A stretch of 64,000 nt of DNA from Faeciplasma gallinarum (GTDB lineage Bacteria; Bacillota; Clostridia; Oscillospirales; Ruminococcaceae). Where the stretch lies: positions 1 through 64,000 of the forward strand of contig DVIR01000006.1 of assembly GCA_018711085.1 (NCBI GenBank). Direction: 5' to 3'. Shown one piece after another: positions 16,759 through 25,663 of this stretch (position 1 is the first letter of the stretch; each line of letters begins with the position of its first letter). The notes beneath the pieces were generated by a model that had not been told where the DNA came from, did not search any database, and saw only the letters and a program-made list of their open reading frames with translations. The position numbers and the translations under genes are program-made.

Positions 16759-16959
16759 ACAATGAACGTTTGAAAAAGCGCAAATGTCTACACGCGTCAC
16801 GCACTGCGCATCGTACATTTGCTTGGAAGATTATGTTGAAGATGCGGCGTCGGGAAGTTTCTCGGCGCTGTTTTTCGTATTTATGCGATTTTGCGCTGTG
16901 TCTGTCCAAAATCATTGCCGGCTGCCGCACGAAAAAGGAGCGGATGCCGGCAATTTTTA
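16759..16959 (+). ncRNA. Candidate structured small RNA, about 200 nt
   Basis: This lies between the promoter at 16724-16752 and an intrinsic terminator at 16914-16959. Predicted helices by eye: GCAAATGT (from ~16780) with ACATTTGC, enclosing a GC-rich arm, and GCGTCG / CGGCGC around 16848-16869. A 60-codon open frame (16784-16966) inside has no ribosome site and runs through the terminator, so coding is unlikely. I checked by eye for SRP RNA (GGAA loop region), tmRNA and glmS signatures and saw none. The class is unknown. Confidence 0.45.
16914..16959. terminator. Intrinsic terminator (candidate sRNA and GH27 gene)
   Basis: ATTGCCGGC / GCCGGCAAT stem with a second 4-bp helix inside. TTTTTA follows on the plus strand. 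On the minus strand it lies just after the alpha-galactosidase stop and may also serve that gene. Confidence 0.8.
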
Positions 16960-16966
16960 TGCGTGA

Positions 16967-18229
16967 TTATTTCTTTGTGAGCTTGTAAAGGGCTACGCCG
17001 TGAGGTCTTACGGTTGCGCTTACGCTGCCGCAGACCGCCGCCGTGGTCTTGTCCCAAATCTCATAAGATTCGTTTACATCAATGCCGAGAGTTTTTAAAT
17101 CAACGCTTATGACGCTGTCCTTTTCACCTGCATTGAAGAGCGCAAGATAGAAGCAGCTTCCGTCCGGAGTGGGCGCAAACCATGTTATCTGCTCGCAGCC
17201 GTCCACTGCCCTTCTTGAAAGCATGCGTGCGCAAAAGCTCTTTTTCTCTATCTCCAAAAGCTCGGGATTTGTCACGAGCGACATCGTAAACTCGTCAAAG
17301 CCGGTCATCTCTCCGCCTATCATGAGCGGCGAACGCATCATGCACCAAAGGCTCATCATGGTTTTTTGCTCGTCGTGGGTGAAGTTTGTGCGGTTGTCCT
17401 TTGAATAGACCTGATTTATAGGACCTATGGGGAGCATATCCGCATCCGGCCAATGTCCCGCTCCGGCATGGTCAGCCCACACCTGCGCGCGCTCAAACAT
17501 GTTGTAGAGCAGATCCCATCTGTCCCAGAAGTCATCGGTTATTCTCCACATGTTCGCGTATTCCTTAAAGAACTCGGACTGCGAGATCTTTGCCGGTCCG
17601 GGAGAAAGGCTCAAGACCATCTCGCGTCCGCAATGCTTTATGGCCTCTGCTATGAGCTTTATCTCGCCCTCGTTTCTGTCGTTGCGGCATATGTCGTCAA
17701 CCTTGACAAAATCAACGCCCCACTCGGCATACATCTCAAAGATGCTGTTGTAGTAGTCCTTTGTGCCCTCGCACTCGGCATTCGTTCCGTACATGTCGGG
17801 GTTCCACCAGCATATGTCGTTGTAAACCGCAACCTGACGCGCGGTGTAATTGCTGCCCTTGATCTTTGTATTTTTAGACGCAGCCTGTCTCGGGATGCCT
17901 CTCATTATGTGTATTCCGAACTTCAATCCCAAAGAGTGAACGTACTCCGCCAAGGGAGCAAATCCCTTTCCGCCCTTTGCCGAGGGAAAGCGGTTATCTG
18001 CGGGCATGAGTCTTGAGTATTCGTCCATCACAAGGTCGGCAAACGGCTGATACTCGTGAGTGGCTGCCGACGGCTGGTACCATTGTATATCTACTACAAT
18101 ATACTCCCATCCGTACTGTTTTAAATGCTTTGACATAAACTCAGCATTTTGTTTTACTGTCTTTTCATCAACTGCGGCTCCGTAGCAGTCCCAGCTGTTC
18201 CACCCCATCGGGGGATAAAACGCAACCAT
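16967..18229 (-). CDS. Alpha-galactosidase, glycoside hydrolase family 27
   Basis: 420 aa, no signal peptide, so probably cytoplasmic. It hydrolyses terminal alpha-galactosides such as melibiose or raffinose-type sugars. GH27 features: N-terminal PPMGWNSWDCYG, YIVVDIQWYQP, LGLKFGIHIMRG, the nucleophile Asp178 in DFVKVDDICR, and the acid/base Asp233 in RITDDFWDRW. A C-terminal beta domain runs from ~330. AGGAGG precedes the ATG. Unlike most GH27 gut enzymes it has no transporter or raffinose genes nearby. Some GH27 members act on beta-L-arabinopyranosides, so the substrate is likely but not certain. Confidence 0.9.
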   Translation of the reverse strand: MVAFYPPMGWNSWDCYGAAVDEKTVKQNAEFMSKHLKQYGWEYIVVDIQWYQPSAATHEYQPFADLVMDEYSRLMPADNRFPSAKGGKGFAPLAEYVHSLGLKFGIHIMRGIPRQAASKNTKIKGSNYTARQVAVYNDICWWNPDMYGTNAECEGTKDYYNSIFEMYAEWGVDFVKVDDICRNDRNEGEIKLIAEAIKHCGREMVLSLSPGPAKISQSEFFKEYANMWRITDDFWDRWDLLYNMFERAQVWADHAGAGHWPDADMLPIGPINQVYSKDNRTNFTHDEQKTMMSLWCMMRSPLMIGGEMTGFDEFTMSLVTNPELLEIEKKSFCARMLSRRAVDGCEQITWFAPTPDGSCFYLALFNAGEKDSVISVDLKTLGIDVNESYEIWDKTTAAVCGSVSATVRPHGVALYKLTKK

Positions 18230-18272
18230 AATCCTGCCTCCTGTTTCGTAATTTATATGGTATTCTATCGGT

Positions 18273-18301
18273 ATTATAAACGCCCGCGGGTTTTATTACA
18301 A
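18273..18301 (-). promoter_or_regulatory. Alpha-galactosidase gene promoter
   Basis: Reverse strand TTGTAA (18296-18301), 17 bp, TATAAT (18273-18278). Confidence 0.7.
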
Positions 18302-18365
18302 TAGAAAAAACTCCGCTAATCATTGATTGTATTTAATGTGGTATAATTTCTTAGCGAAATATGAA

Positions 18366-18394
18366 TTGACACTTACTGCGATTTGTAATATACT
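18366..18394 (+). promoter_or_regulatory. Promoter of the E2-like / acyl-CoA synthetase operon
   Basis: TTGACA (18366-18371), 17 bp, TATACT (18389-18394). A second TATAAT at ~18341 lacks a good -35. Confidence 0.75.
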
Positions 18395-18448
18395 AACTCA
18401 TGGTATCTCAGCGCAAATAACTACGAGGTGACGAGGGGACTGAACATA

Positions 18449-19396
18449 ATGGGTACACAAAAGACAAACAAAAACGAAATCGAAAAGACCGCATCCGATA
18501 CTTCCGGCAGCGAAAACAAGAGAAAAAAGCGCCGCGGAGACAGAAAGGATGCATACTTAGTCAGAGATCTCGACTCCATGCATTACATAGTGCCTTACAA
18601 CATACCCGGCAGAACGGCTAACGAGGCTGTAATGAACGAGACGGTTGACCTGACCGAAATAAAGAAGTACGTTGACAAAAAGAACGCGGGCGGAGAAGAA
18701 TTTAAATATACGTTCTTCCATGTTATAGCCGCCGCTATCGCAAAGACGATAGTTCTGCGTCCTAAGATGAACTATTTCTACTCCGGCAACAGGCTTTGGG
18801 AGAAAAAAGAGGTCAGCCTTTCTTTTGTCGTAAAGAAAAAGCTTGCCGACGATTCGCGCGAAACTCTTGCCACGATAGTCTGCCCGAGGGAAGGAATAAT
18901 TCCGATAGAGCACATCCACAGCGAGGTAAAAAAAATAGTTTACCACGTAAGGGTTGAGGGCAAGAACAACGAAGTCGGCGACATCATGGACATATTCTTC
19001 AAGATGCCGAGATGGATGATAAGCCTTGTGTTCAAAATACTTCGCAGCATGGAGTTTCACGGCAAGTATCCTTCCGTGTTTATGAACGGCGACCCGTACT
19101 ATTCAAGCTGCTTTATATCCAACCTGGGAAGCATAAAAATGCATGCTCAGTATCACCACCTTGCCGAGTGGGGAACGAACTCGCTGTTTTGCATAATCGG
19201 CGAAAAGAAGCCCACGCCCTTCTTCAACTATGACGGAAGCTTTGACGTAAGGGACGCCCTTGAGCTTGGGCTGACGGTGGATGAGAGAATAGCGGACGGA
19301 GTTTACTTTGCAAACTCATTAAAGATTCTTCGCCGGCTGCTTTCAAATCCGGAGCTGCTTGAACTGCCGATTGAAACGCCTGTAGAGGTTGATTAA
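18449..19396 (+). CDS. E2/CAT-fold acyltransferase homologue with altered active site
   Basis: 315 aa from ATG at 18449 with GAGGGGA upstream. A basic, disordered-looking N-terminus (~1-35) is followed by the catalytic-domain fold of 2-oxoacid dehydrogenase E2 and chloramphenicol acetyltransferase: FFHVIAAAIAKTIVLRPKMNYF, LSFVVKK, and near the C-terminus LTVDERIADGVYFANSL. In active E2/CAT enzymes this last motif is HxxxDG; here the His position is Glu (DERIADG). There is no lipoyl domain. An acyl-CoA synthetase follows 50 bp later in the same operon, suggesting fatty-acyl metabolism rather than a dehydrogenase complex. Function unknown. Confidence 0.8.
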   Translation: MGTQKTNKNEIEKTASDTSGSENKRKKRRGDRKDAYLVRDLDSMHYIVPYNIPGRTANEAVMNETVDLTEIKKYVDKKNAGGEEFKYTFFHVIAAAIAKTIVLRPKMNYFYSGNRLWEKKEVSLSFVVKKKLADDSRETLATIVCPREGIIPIEHIHSEVKKIVYHVRVEGKNNEVGDIMDIFFKMPRWMISLVFKILRSMEFHGKYPSVFMNGDPYYSSCFISNLGSIKMHAQYHHLAEWGTNSLFCIIGEKKPTPFFNYDGSFDVRDALELGLTVDERIADGVYFANSLKILRRLLSNPELLELPIETPVEVD

Positions 19397-19446
19397 ACCC
19401 GCTTTCCCGCAAGGTAAAGGCGGTTATATGAGAAAGGAATATTGAA

Positions 19447-21198
19447 ATGGCATTTGAAGTTAAAACGCCGTGGCTTTCAAATTACGGAAACGTGCGCTTC
19501 CACCTTGACTACTTTGACGGCTCGATGTGGGAGGCGGTGCGAAACATCGCTCACAAGTATCCAAACTACATAGCCTTCGACTTTATGGGCAGCACGACTA
19601 CCTATTCTGAATTTGAAAAGCAGGTCACAGAGTGCGCAAAAGCCCTCCGCGCCATAGGCGTAAAGCCGAAGGACAGGGTCACAATATGCATGCCCAACTG
19701 CCCGCAGACCGTGGTTATGTTTTACGCGGTAAACCTCGTGGGCGCAGTGTCAAACATGATTCACCCGCTTTCGAGCGAAAACGAAATAGAGTTCTTTATT
19801 AACCACTCCAAGAGCGTATGCGCGCTGACAATGGACATGTTCTACGGCAAGTTTGAGGCGATAAGGCCAAACCTCACCACGCTTAAAACGCTGATAATCG
19901 CATCGATAAAGGACGCTCTCAGTGCGCCCATGAAGGTCGGTTATGCGCTGACGCAGGGAAGAAAGATAAAAAAGATTCCCGCCGATGCGCCGATTATTCG
20001 GTGGAACGACTTCATCAAGGGCGGCAAGAAGTATATAGGAGAATACATTGCCACCGTCAAAAAAGACGACCCCGCCGTAATACTTTACAGCGGAGGCACA
20101 ACCGGCACTACAAAGGGCATAGTTTTGACAAACTTAAACTTCAACGCCCTCAAGGCGCAGATAATCGAGACAAACCCGATATTCGAGCCGGGCGACAAGA
20201 TGCTTGCGGTAATGCCCATGTTCCACGGATTCGGCCTCGGCGTAACCATACACTCAATGCTTGCAAACGGAGGCCGCTGCATACTCGTGCCGCGCTTTAC
20301 TCCCGAGACGTATGCTAAGGACATAGTAAAGCACCACTGCAACTTCATCGCGGGAGTGCCCACGCTTTACGAGGCGCTTTTAAGAGTGCCCAACACGGAA
20401 AACGCAGACCTCAGCTGCCTTAAAGGCGTGTTCTCGGGTGGAGATTCTCTTTCCGTAGCGCTCAAGAGAAAGTTTGACAAGTTCTTAAAGGATCACAACG
20501 CCATCATAATGGTGCGTGAGGGCTACGGCACAACGGAATGCGTCACCGCAAGCTGCCTGACGCCGCTCCACCTTTACAAGGAAGGCTCAATAGGTCAACC
20601 CTTCCCCGACACGTACTACAAGATTGTAGATGTCGGAACAAATATAGAAGTCCCCTACGGCTCGGAGGGCGAAATATGCATATCCGGACCTACAGTTATG
20701 AAGGAGTACCTTGACCAGCCGGAGGAGACCGCAAACACACTTAGGCTTCACGGCGACGGAATGGTATGGCTTCACACCGGAGACTTAGGCAGCATGGACG
20801 ACGAGGGCTTCATATACTTCAAGCAGAGAATCAAGAGAATGATAGTCACAAGCGGCTACAACGTGTACCCGTCTCAGATAGAAAACGTCCTTGACAACTA
20901 CGAGGCAATACAGATGAGCTGCGTAATAGGCGTTCCGGACGACTACAAGATGCAAAAGGTAAAGGCGTTTGTAATGCTCAAGCCGGGATACGAGGAGAGC
21001 GAAGAGACAAAGCAGGCGATACTTGAGTACTGCAAGAAGAACGTGGCTAAGTATGCCATGCCGTATGACATAGAGTTCAGGAGCACGCTCCCTAAGACGC
21101 TTGTGGGCAAAGTTGCGTACAGGGTTTTGGAAGAAGAGGAGCTTGCAAAGATCGAAAAACAAAAGCAGGAAACAGAAAAGGAACCGGCTACGGTCTGA
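19447..21198 (+). CDS. Acyl-CoA synthetase (AMP-forming)
   Basis: 583 aa ANL-superfamily ligase, cytoplasmic, activating a carboxylic acid as acyl-AMP then acyl-CoA. Motifs: phosphate loop YSGGTTGTTKG, MPMFHGFGLG, GYGTTE, LHTGDLG, the hinge KRMIVTSGYNVYPSQ, and the catalytic Lys in PKTLVGKVAYR near the C-terminus. Length suits medium- or long-chain fatty acid ligases; chain length cannot be read from sequence. AGAAAGGA precedes the ATG. Cotranscribed with the upstream E2-like protein, which may use or regulate its product. Confidence 0.9.
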   Translation: MAFEVKTPWLSNYGNVRFHLDYFDGSMWEAVRNIAHKYPNYIAFDFMGSTTTYSEFEKQVTECAKALRAIGVKPKDRVTICMPNCPQTVVMFYAVNLVGAVSNMIHPLSSENEIEFFINHSKSVCALTMDMFYGKFEAIRPNLTTLKTLIIASIKDALSAPMKVGYALTQGRKIKKIPADAPIIRWNDFIKGGKKYIGEYIATVKKDDPAVILYSGGTTGTTKGIVLTNLNFNALKAQIIETNPIFEPGDKMLAVMPMFHGFGLGVTIHSMLANGGRCILVPRFTPETYAKDIVKHHCNFIAGVPTLYEALLRVPNTENADLSCLKGVFSGGDSLSVALKRKFDKFLKDHNAIIMVREGYGTTECVTASCLTPLHLYKEGSIGQPFPDTYYKIVDVGTNIEVPYGSEGEICISGPTVMKEYLDQPEETANTLRLHGDGMVWLHTGDLGSMDDEGFIYFKQRIKRMIVTSGYNVYPSQIENVLDNYEAIQMSCVIGVPDDYKMQKVKAFVMLKPGYEESEETKQAILEYCKKNVAKYAMPYDIEFRSTLPKTLVGKVAYRVLEEEELAKIEKQKQETEKEPATV

Positions 21199-21201
21199 CG
21201 A

Positions 21202-21234
21202 AAAAGGCAGCGTTTTAACGACGCTGCCTTTTGT
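21202..21234 (+). terminator. Intrinsic terminator after the acyl-CoA synthetase gene
   Basis: 12-bp stem AAAAGGCAGCGT / ACGCTGCCTTTT. Confidence 0.85.
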
Positions 21235-21289
21235 ATATCATGCACAATTTCAAGGAGTCTCGATTGTAAAGTATGACAAATAGGCTCGG

Positions 21290-21318
21290 TTGACAAAAAA
21301 TAGCCACCGTAATATAAT
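21290..21318 (+). promoter_or_regulatory. rnf operon promoter
   Basis: TTGACA (21290-21295), 17 bp, TATAAT (21313-21318): a near-perfect housekeeping promoter about 80 bp upstream of rnfC, consistent with high expression. Confidence 0.85.
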
Positions 21319-21398
21319 TAACTCGTGTGATACAAAGCTGAGGCGTGATATTTTTCAGCGTCTTCATTTCAAAAAAAGATGAATGAGAGGACTTGTAT

Positions 21399-22709
21399 AT
21401 GCATTTATTTAAGCTTGGCAGCGTAAATGTTCCGCACAGGAAAAACACCGCCGCCATGGCTGCCGTGAGAATGCCTGCGCCAAAAACGGTGACAATTCCG
21501 CTATCCATGCACATAGGCAGTGCGGCAGTTGCGACGGTCAAGCCCCTTGACAGGGTGGCAGTCGGCGACCTTATAGGAAAAGCTGACAGCTACATGTGCT
21601 CGCCGGTGTATTCCTCGGTGTCCGGAACAGTTAAAAAAATAGATAAGATAACCGACTCATCGGGCAGGCAGGTTGATGCCGTGATAATAGAGTCGGACGG
21701 CATGATGAGCGTGTCGGAAAGCGTCAAGCCCGTGAGCGTGACAAACCGCGAGGAGTTTATAAACGCCGTAAAAGACAGCGGAGTTGTCGGCTTGGGCGGA
21801 GCGGGCTTCCCCACCGCGGTAAAGCTCGACGTAAAAGATCCCTCAAAGATAAAAGCCGTGATAGTAAACGGCGCGGAGTGTGAGCCGTACATCACGAGCG
21901 ACACAAGAACCATGCTTGACGACGCAGAGCTGATAAGAGACGGCATAGCGCTTTTGGAAAAATACTTAGGCGTCAAGAAGGTTGTAATAGGCATTGAAAG
22001 GAACAAGCCTCAGTGCATAGCAAAGATGAAAGAGGTCATGTCAGAAGATCCGGCTGTAAGCGTGATTTCACTGCCGGCGACATACCCTCAGGGCGCCGAA
22101 AAGGTGCTCATTTACAACGTTCTCGGACAGACAGTTCCAGAGGGCGGCCTGCCGATAGACGTGGGTGCGATTGTTATTAACTGCACCACCGTAGCGGCTA
22201 TAGCCGGATACATTCAAACCGGAATGCCGCTTGTTGAAAAGTGCGTGACGGTTGACGGAAGCGCCGTTTCTCAGCCCAAAAACGTCATAGCGCCGATAGG
22301 TGCAAGCGTTAAGGATGTGTTTGATTTCTGCGGCGGGTTCAAATCAGAGCCTGCGAAGGTGTTCTACGGCGGCCCTATGATGGGAATAGCCTTGAGTGAC
22401 CTCGACGCGCCGATACTTAAAAACACAAACGCCGTAATCGCCATGGACAAGCGCGATGCGGCGGCAAAGGAGAACACGCCCTGCATAAACTGCGCAAGAT
22501 GCGTTGACCACTGCCCCATCAGGCTGAGTCCGGTTGCGATATCAAAGGCTCTTGCAAGAAACGACATCGAGTCGCTCAAAGAACTCAAAGTAAACCTTTG
22601 CATGGAGTGCGGCTGCTGCTCATACATATGCCCCACCGGTCAGCCGCTTGTTCAAAGAAACAGAATTGCAAAGCAGCTAATCAAAAAGGAGGCAAAGAGC
22701 AATGGATAA
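21399..22709 (+). CDS. rnfC: Rnf complex subunit C
   Basis: 436 aa from ATG at 21399 (GAGAGGA upstream). Peripheral cytoplasmic subunit of the ferredoxin:NAD+ oxidoreductase, a redox-driven Na+ or H+ pump. It holds the NADH/FMN-binding region (GLGGAGFPTAVKL and VNGAECEPYITSD) and two 4Fe-4S clusters near the C-terminus, CINCARCVDHCP and CMECGCCSYICP. First gene of rnfCDGEAB, the usual clostridial order; it overlaps rnfD by 8 bp. Confidence 0.97.
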   Translation: MHLFKLGSVNVPHRKNTAAMAAVRMPAPKTVTIPLSMHIGSAAVATVKPLDRVAVGDLIGKADSYMCSPVYSSVSGTVKKIDKITDSSGRQVDAVIIESDGMMSVSESVKPVSVTNREEFINAVKDSGVVGLGGAGFPTAVKLDVKDPSKIKAVIVNGAECEPYITSDTRTMLDDAELIRDGIALLEKYLGVKKVVIGIERNKPQCIAKMKEVMSEDPAVSVISLPATYPQGAEKVLIYNVLGQTVPEGGLPIDVGAIVINCTTVAAIAGYIQTGMPLVEKCVTVDGSAVSQPKNVIAPIGASVKDVFDFCGGFKSEPAKVFYGGPMMGIALSDLDAPILKNTNAVIAMDKRDAAAKENTPCINCARCVDHCPIRLSPVAISKALARNDIESLKELKVNLCMECGCCSYICPTGQPLVQRNRIAKQLIKKEAKSNG

Positions 22710-23682
22710 GCTTATAACCTCGCCTTCGCCGCACATATTCACCCGCGACACCACCACATCCATCATGCTGAACGTGATACTTGCGCTTTTGCCTGCGGCA
22801 ATAGCCTCGGTGGTGTTCTTCGGAGCGCGCAGCATAGCGGTTATTGCGGTTTGCATAATTGCCGCCGCAGCATCGGAGGCGTTATTTAACCTGTGCTGCA
22901 AGAAAAAGCAGTCCATCGGCGACCTGTCCGCAATAGTTACGGGACTTCTGCTCGCTTTGAACCTGCCGTCAACAATACCGCTGTGGCAGGCAGCTGTCGG
23001 TGCGGTGTTCTCGATAGTGGTGGTAAAGTGCCTGTTCGGCGGAATAGGACAGAACTTTGCAAACCCCGCTATCACGGGACGAATATTTATGCTCATCGCA
23101 TTTTCAAGCACCATGACCGCAAGCGTTTTCCCGCAGTCGGCTGATTTGACCGCAGGCGCAACGCCTTTGGCGGTTATGGCAGGTCAGGAGGGAACACTTC
23201 CCTCCCTTTGGGAGCTGTTTGCCGGAAACTGCGGCGGAGCTTTGGGTGAAACATCCGCCCTTGCACTCCTGATAGGCGGCGCATACCTGATCATAAGGGG
23301 AATAATTTCGTGGCACACGCCGGTTGTGTTTATTGCAACTGTGTTTGTGATAACTTTGATATCGAGCGGCGACATAAGCTTTGCCGCAGCACAGATACTT
23401 TCCGGCGGATTGTTCATAGGCGCATTCTTCATGGCTACCGACTACACCACTACCCCCAACTCAAAGTGGGGCAGAGTCGTGTTCGGCTTGGGATGCGGAC
23501 TTATAACTTCGCTTATAAGGCTTTACGGAAGCTATCCCGAGGGAGTATCCTTCTCAATACTTTTGATGAATATACTTACCCCCTACATAGACAAGTGGAC
23601 AAGGTCCCGTCCCTTAGGAGCGCTTAAACTTAAACGCATGCGCTCAAGCGAGGCAAAAAACCGTGGAGGTGAGGCAGCATGA
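22702..23682 (+). CDS. rnfD: Rnf complex subunit D
   Basis: 326 aa integral membrane subunit with about nine transmembrane segments. Covalent FMN is attached by ApbE to a threonine; the matching motif here is TAGATPLA, just before a long extracytoplasmic loop. ITGRIFML and GGLFIGAFFMATDYTTTP are family-conserved. It starts inside the end of rnfC and overlaps rnfG by 4 bp, so translation is coupled. Confidence 0.96.
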   Translation: MDKLITSPSPHIFTRDTTTSIMLNVILALLPAAIASVVFFGARSIAVIAVCIIAAAASEALFNLCCKKKQSIGDLSAIVTGLLLALNLPSTIPLWQAAVGAVFSIVVVKCLFGGIGQNFANPAITGRIFMLIAFSSTMTASVFPQSADLTAGATPLAVMAGQEGTLPSLWELFAGNCGGALGETSALALLIGGAYLIIRGIISWHTPVVFIATVFVITLISSGDISFAAAQILSGGLFIGAFFMATDYTTTPNSKWGRVVFGLGCGLITSLIRLYGSYPEGVSFSILLMNILTPYIDKWTRSRPLGALKLKRMRSSEAKNRGGEAA

Positions 23683-24950
23683 GTACAGGCGTAAAAGCAA
23701 AGGGCGATTATGTAAAAAGCATCGTTGTGCTGACCTGCATATGCCTTGTGACGGCTCTTTTGCTGGCGGCTGTAAACTATGTCACGGCGCCTGTTATTGA
23801 GAAAAACCAGTCGCTTGCGGCAAACCAGTCTTTGTTTGAAGTTCTTCCCGATGCGCAGGACTTTGAGACAATAGAGATCCCCGAGGGCTCTCCCGAAACT
23901 GTCACAGGCGTTTACAGGGACACCGCCGGAACGGGATACGCGGTAACGCTGAAGACCTCCACTCAGTACAGCTCGTCAGACATGCTTATCACGATGGGCG
24001 TGGGTGCTGACGGAAAGATTTTAAACATAGTTTTGACAAACTACGCCGAAAGCAAGGACATGGGCACAGATACATATCCCCTCACATATATAGGAGCCGA
24101 CTCGGCGCTTTCCGGCATAGACACGGTGGCGGGAGTTACATATTCCTCTACGGCATTTAAAAACGCCGTTTCGGACGGATTTGAAGTTTTGCTCCAAGTG
24201 GCAGCTATATCTGCCGGTGAAAAGACCGACGAGCAAAAGGCTCAGGAAATTGCAGCCGCTGTGTTCCCGTATGCATGCTCTAAGTCGGGCGAATGTGTTC
24301 TTGCGGCAAGCGAGGAAGTGCCGCAGGGCCTTAGTGCGCTGTATGCCGCCGAAAACGGCACGGGATACATAGCCGTGTGCAAATCCGGCGAGGAAACGAT
24401 TTTCCTGGCGTTTGATGCGTTTGCAAATCCGATAGCGGCGTATGACGGCGATGAAACCGAACAAAGCGCAGACGATTGCACCGAAGAGTTTGACGCTGCG
24501 GCGGCGCACGTGCAGGAGCTTGTTTCGGAAAAGACATCCGCAATCGTGACAAGGATTGAAAAGATGATAGACGGCGCATCGGTCACGCCGATAAGCGTGC
24601 CTGTCCGCTCAAGCGTAAGCTCTGCGTACAAGGTTGAGACCCCGGACGCGTCATACACCGCAGTCGTAGCCGCTCCTTACGGATACGGCGGTCCGGTAGA
24701 GATACTTTACATCCTTTCGGACAGCGGAGAAATAGTCAGATTCAAAGTAATATCTCACAACGAGACGGAGTATTTCGGAGAGGCTGTCGCCGAAACGGGA
24801 TACGCCGAGAAGCAGGAAGGCTCAAACATTGAAAACGCCGACGACGATGCGATACTTATAGCAGGCTGCACCTTTACAACCGACGCCGTAAGGCAGGCAT
24901 ACACCGATGCGGCCGAGGCGTTTGAGGCGATAATGACTGCGACCGAATAA
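23679..24950 (+). CDS. rnfG: Rnf complex subunit G with duplicated FMN-binding domain
   Basis: 423 aa, about twice the usual RnfG length (~180-210 aa). One N-terminal transmembrane helix (~13-35) anchors an exported part. The first FMN-binding domain (~75-170) has the flavinylation-type motif AGVT, Thr154. A middle section (~215-310) looks partly related, beginning GTGYIAV. The final domain (~315-412) contains the typical GYGGPVEILY and SGEIVRFKV strands and a motif AGCT, Thr398. Both sites keep Gly and Thr of the SGAT consensus but have Ala for Ser. RnfG carries covalent FMN on the outer face; here two flavins are predicted. Confidence 0.9.
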   Translation: MSTGVKAKGDYVKSIVVLTCICLVTALLLAAVNYVTAPVIEKNQSLAANQSLFEVLPDAQDFETIEIPEGSPETVTGVYRDTAGTGYAVTLKTSTQYSSSDMLITMGVGADGKILNIVLTNYAESKDMGTDTYPLTYIGADSALSGIDTVAGVTYSSTAFKNAVSDGFEVLLQVAAISAGEKTDEQKAQEIAAAVFPYACSKSGECVLAASEEVPQGLSALYAAENGTGYIAVCKSGEETIFLAFDAFANPIAAYDGDETEQSADDCTEEFDAAAAHVQELVSEKTSAIVTRIEKMIDGASVTPISVPVRSSVSSAYKVETPDASYTAVVAAPYGYGGPVEILYILSDSGEIVRFKVISHNETEYFGEAVAETGYAEKQEGSNIENADDDAILIAGCTFTTDAVRQAYTDAAEAFEAIMTATE

Positions 24951-24963
24951 GGAGGCAGGGATA

Positions 24964-25659
24964 ATGAAAACAGAATCTAAGCTTTCGACCCTGTTAAAGG
25001 GTCTGATAAAAGAAAATCCGGTGTTTGTTCTTGTTTTGGGAACCTGCCCGACGCTTGCCATTACCGACTCGGTGTCAAGGGCGATAGGCATGGGCCTTTC
25101 GGCGGCGCTGGTGCTCATATGCTCAAACATGGCGATATCCGCGCTGAGAAACATCATTCCGGACAAGGTGCGAATACCCTCATACATAGTCGTCATTGCG
25201 GGATTTGTGACAATAGTTCAGATGCTTCTTCACGCGTATCTGCCCTCCCTTTACGAGGCGCTCGGAACATATCTTGCCTTGATAGTCGTAAACTGCATTA
25301 TCTTAGGCAGAGCGGAGATGTACGCAAGCAAGCACGGCGTTATAGACTCCATGCTTGACGGAGTAGGCATGGGTCTTGGGTTCACGCTTGCTTTGTTCCT
25401 CATGGCAACGGTTCGCGAGGTGTTCGGCGCAGGAAGTTTCTTAGGATACGAAATACCCTTTATCTCCGACCACAAGATATCAATACTCACTCAGGCGCCG
25501 GGCGGATTTATGGTATTCGGAATACTCATAGCTGTTGTCAACAAGCTCACAAAGGGCAAGGCGCTCAAGAAAAAGGACTTCAGCTGCGAAAACTGCCCTT
25601 CAAGGCTCATGTGCGGCAAGGGCAATCTGACCTCAGAAAGCGTAAAGGAGGCCGAGTAA
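24964..25659 (+). CDS. rnfE: Rnf complex subunit E
   Basis: 231 aa integral membrane protein with six transmembrane segments; RnfE and RnfA are homologous and form the membrane core with opposite topology. Family segments include LVLGTCPTLAITDS, NCIILGRAE and SMLDGVGMGLGFT. A C-terminal tail of ~35 residues has three cysteines (CENCPSRLMC), an extension sometimes seen in clostridial RnfE. AAGGAGG precedes the ATG. Confidence 0.96.
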   Translation: MKTESKLSTLLKGLIKENPVFVLVLGTCPTLAITDSVSRAIGMGLSAALVLICSNMAISALRNIIPDKVRIPSYIVVIAGFVTIVQMLLHAYLPSLYEALGTYLALIVVNCIILGRAEMYASKHGVIDSMLDGVGMGLGFTLALFLMATVREVFGAGSFLGYEIPFISDHKISILTQAPGGFMVFGILIAVVNKLTKGKALKKKDFSCENCPSRLMCGKGNLTSESVKEAE

Positions 25660-25663
25660 CAGT

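Noticed and set aside
16784..16966. 60-codon open frame inside the candidate small RNA
   Set aside because: No ribosome site, and the frame runs through the terminator hairpin, so a noncoding RNA is the better reading.
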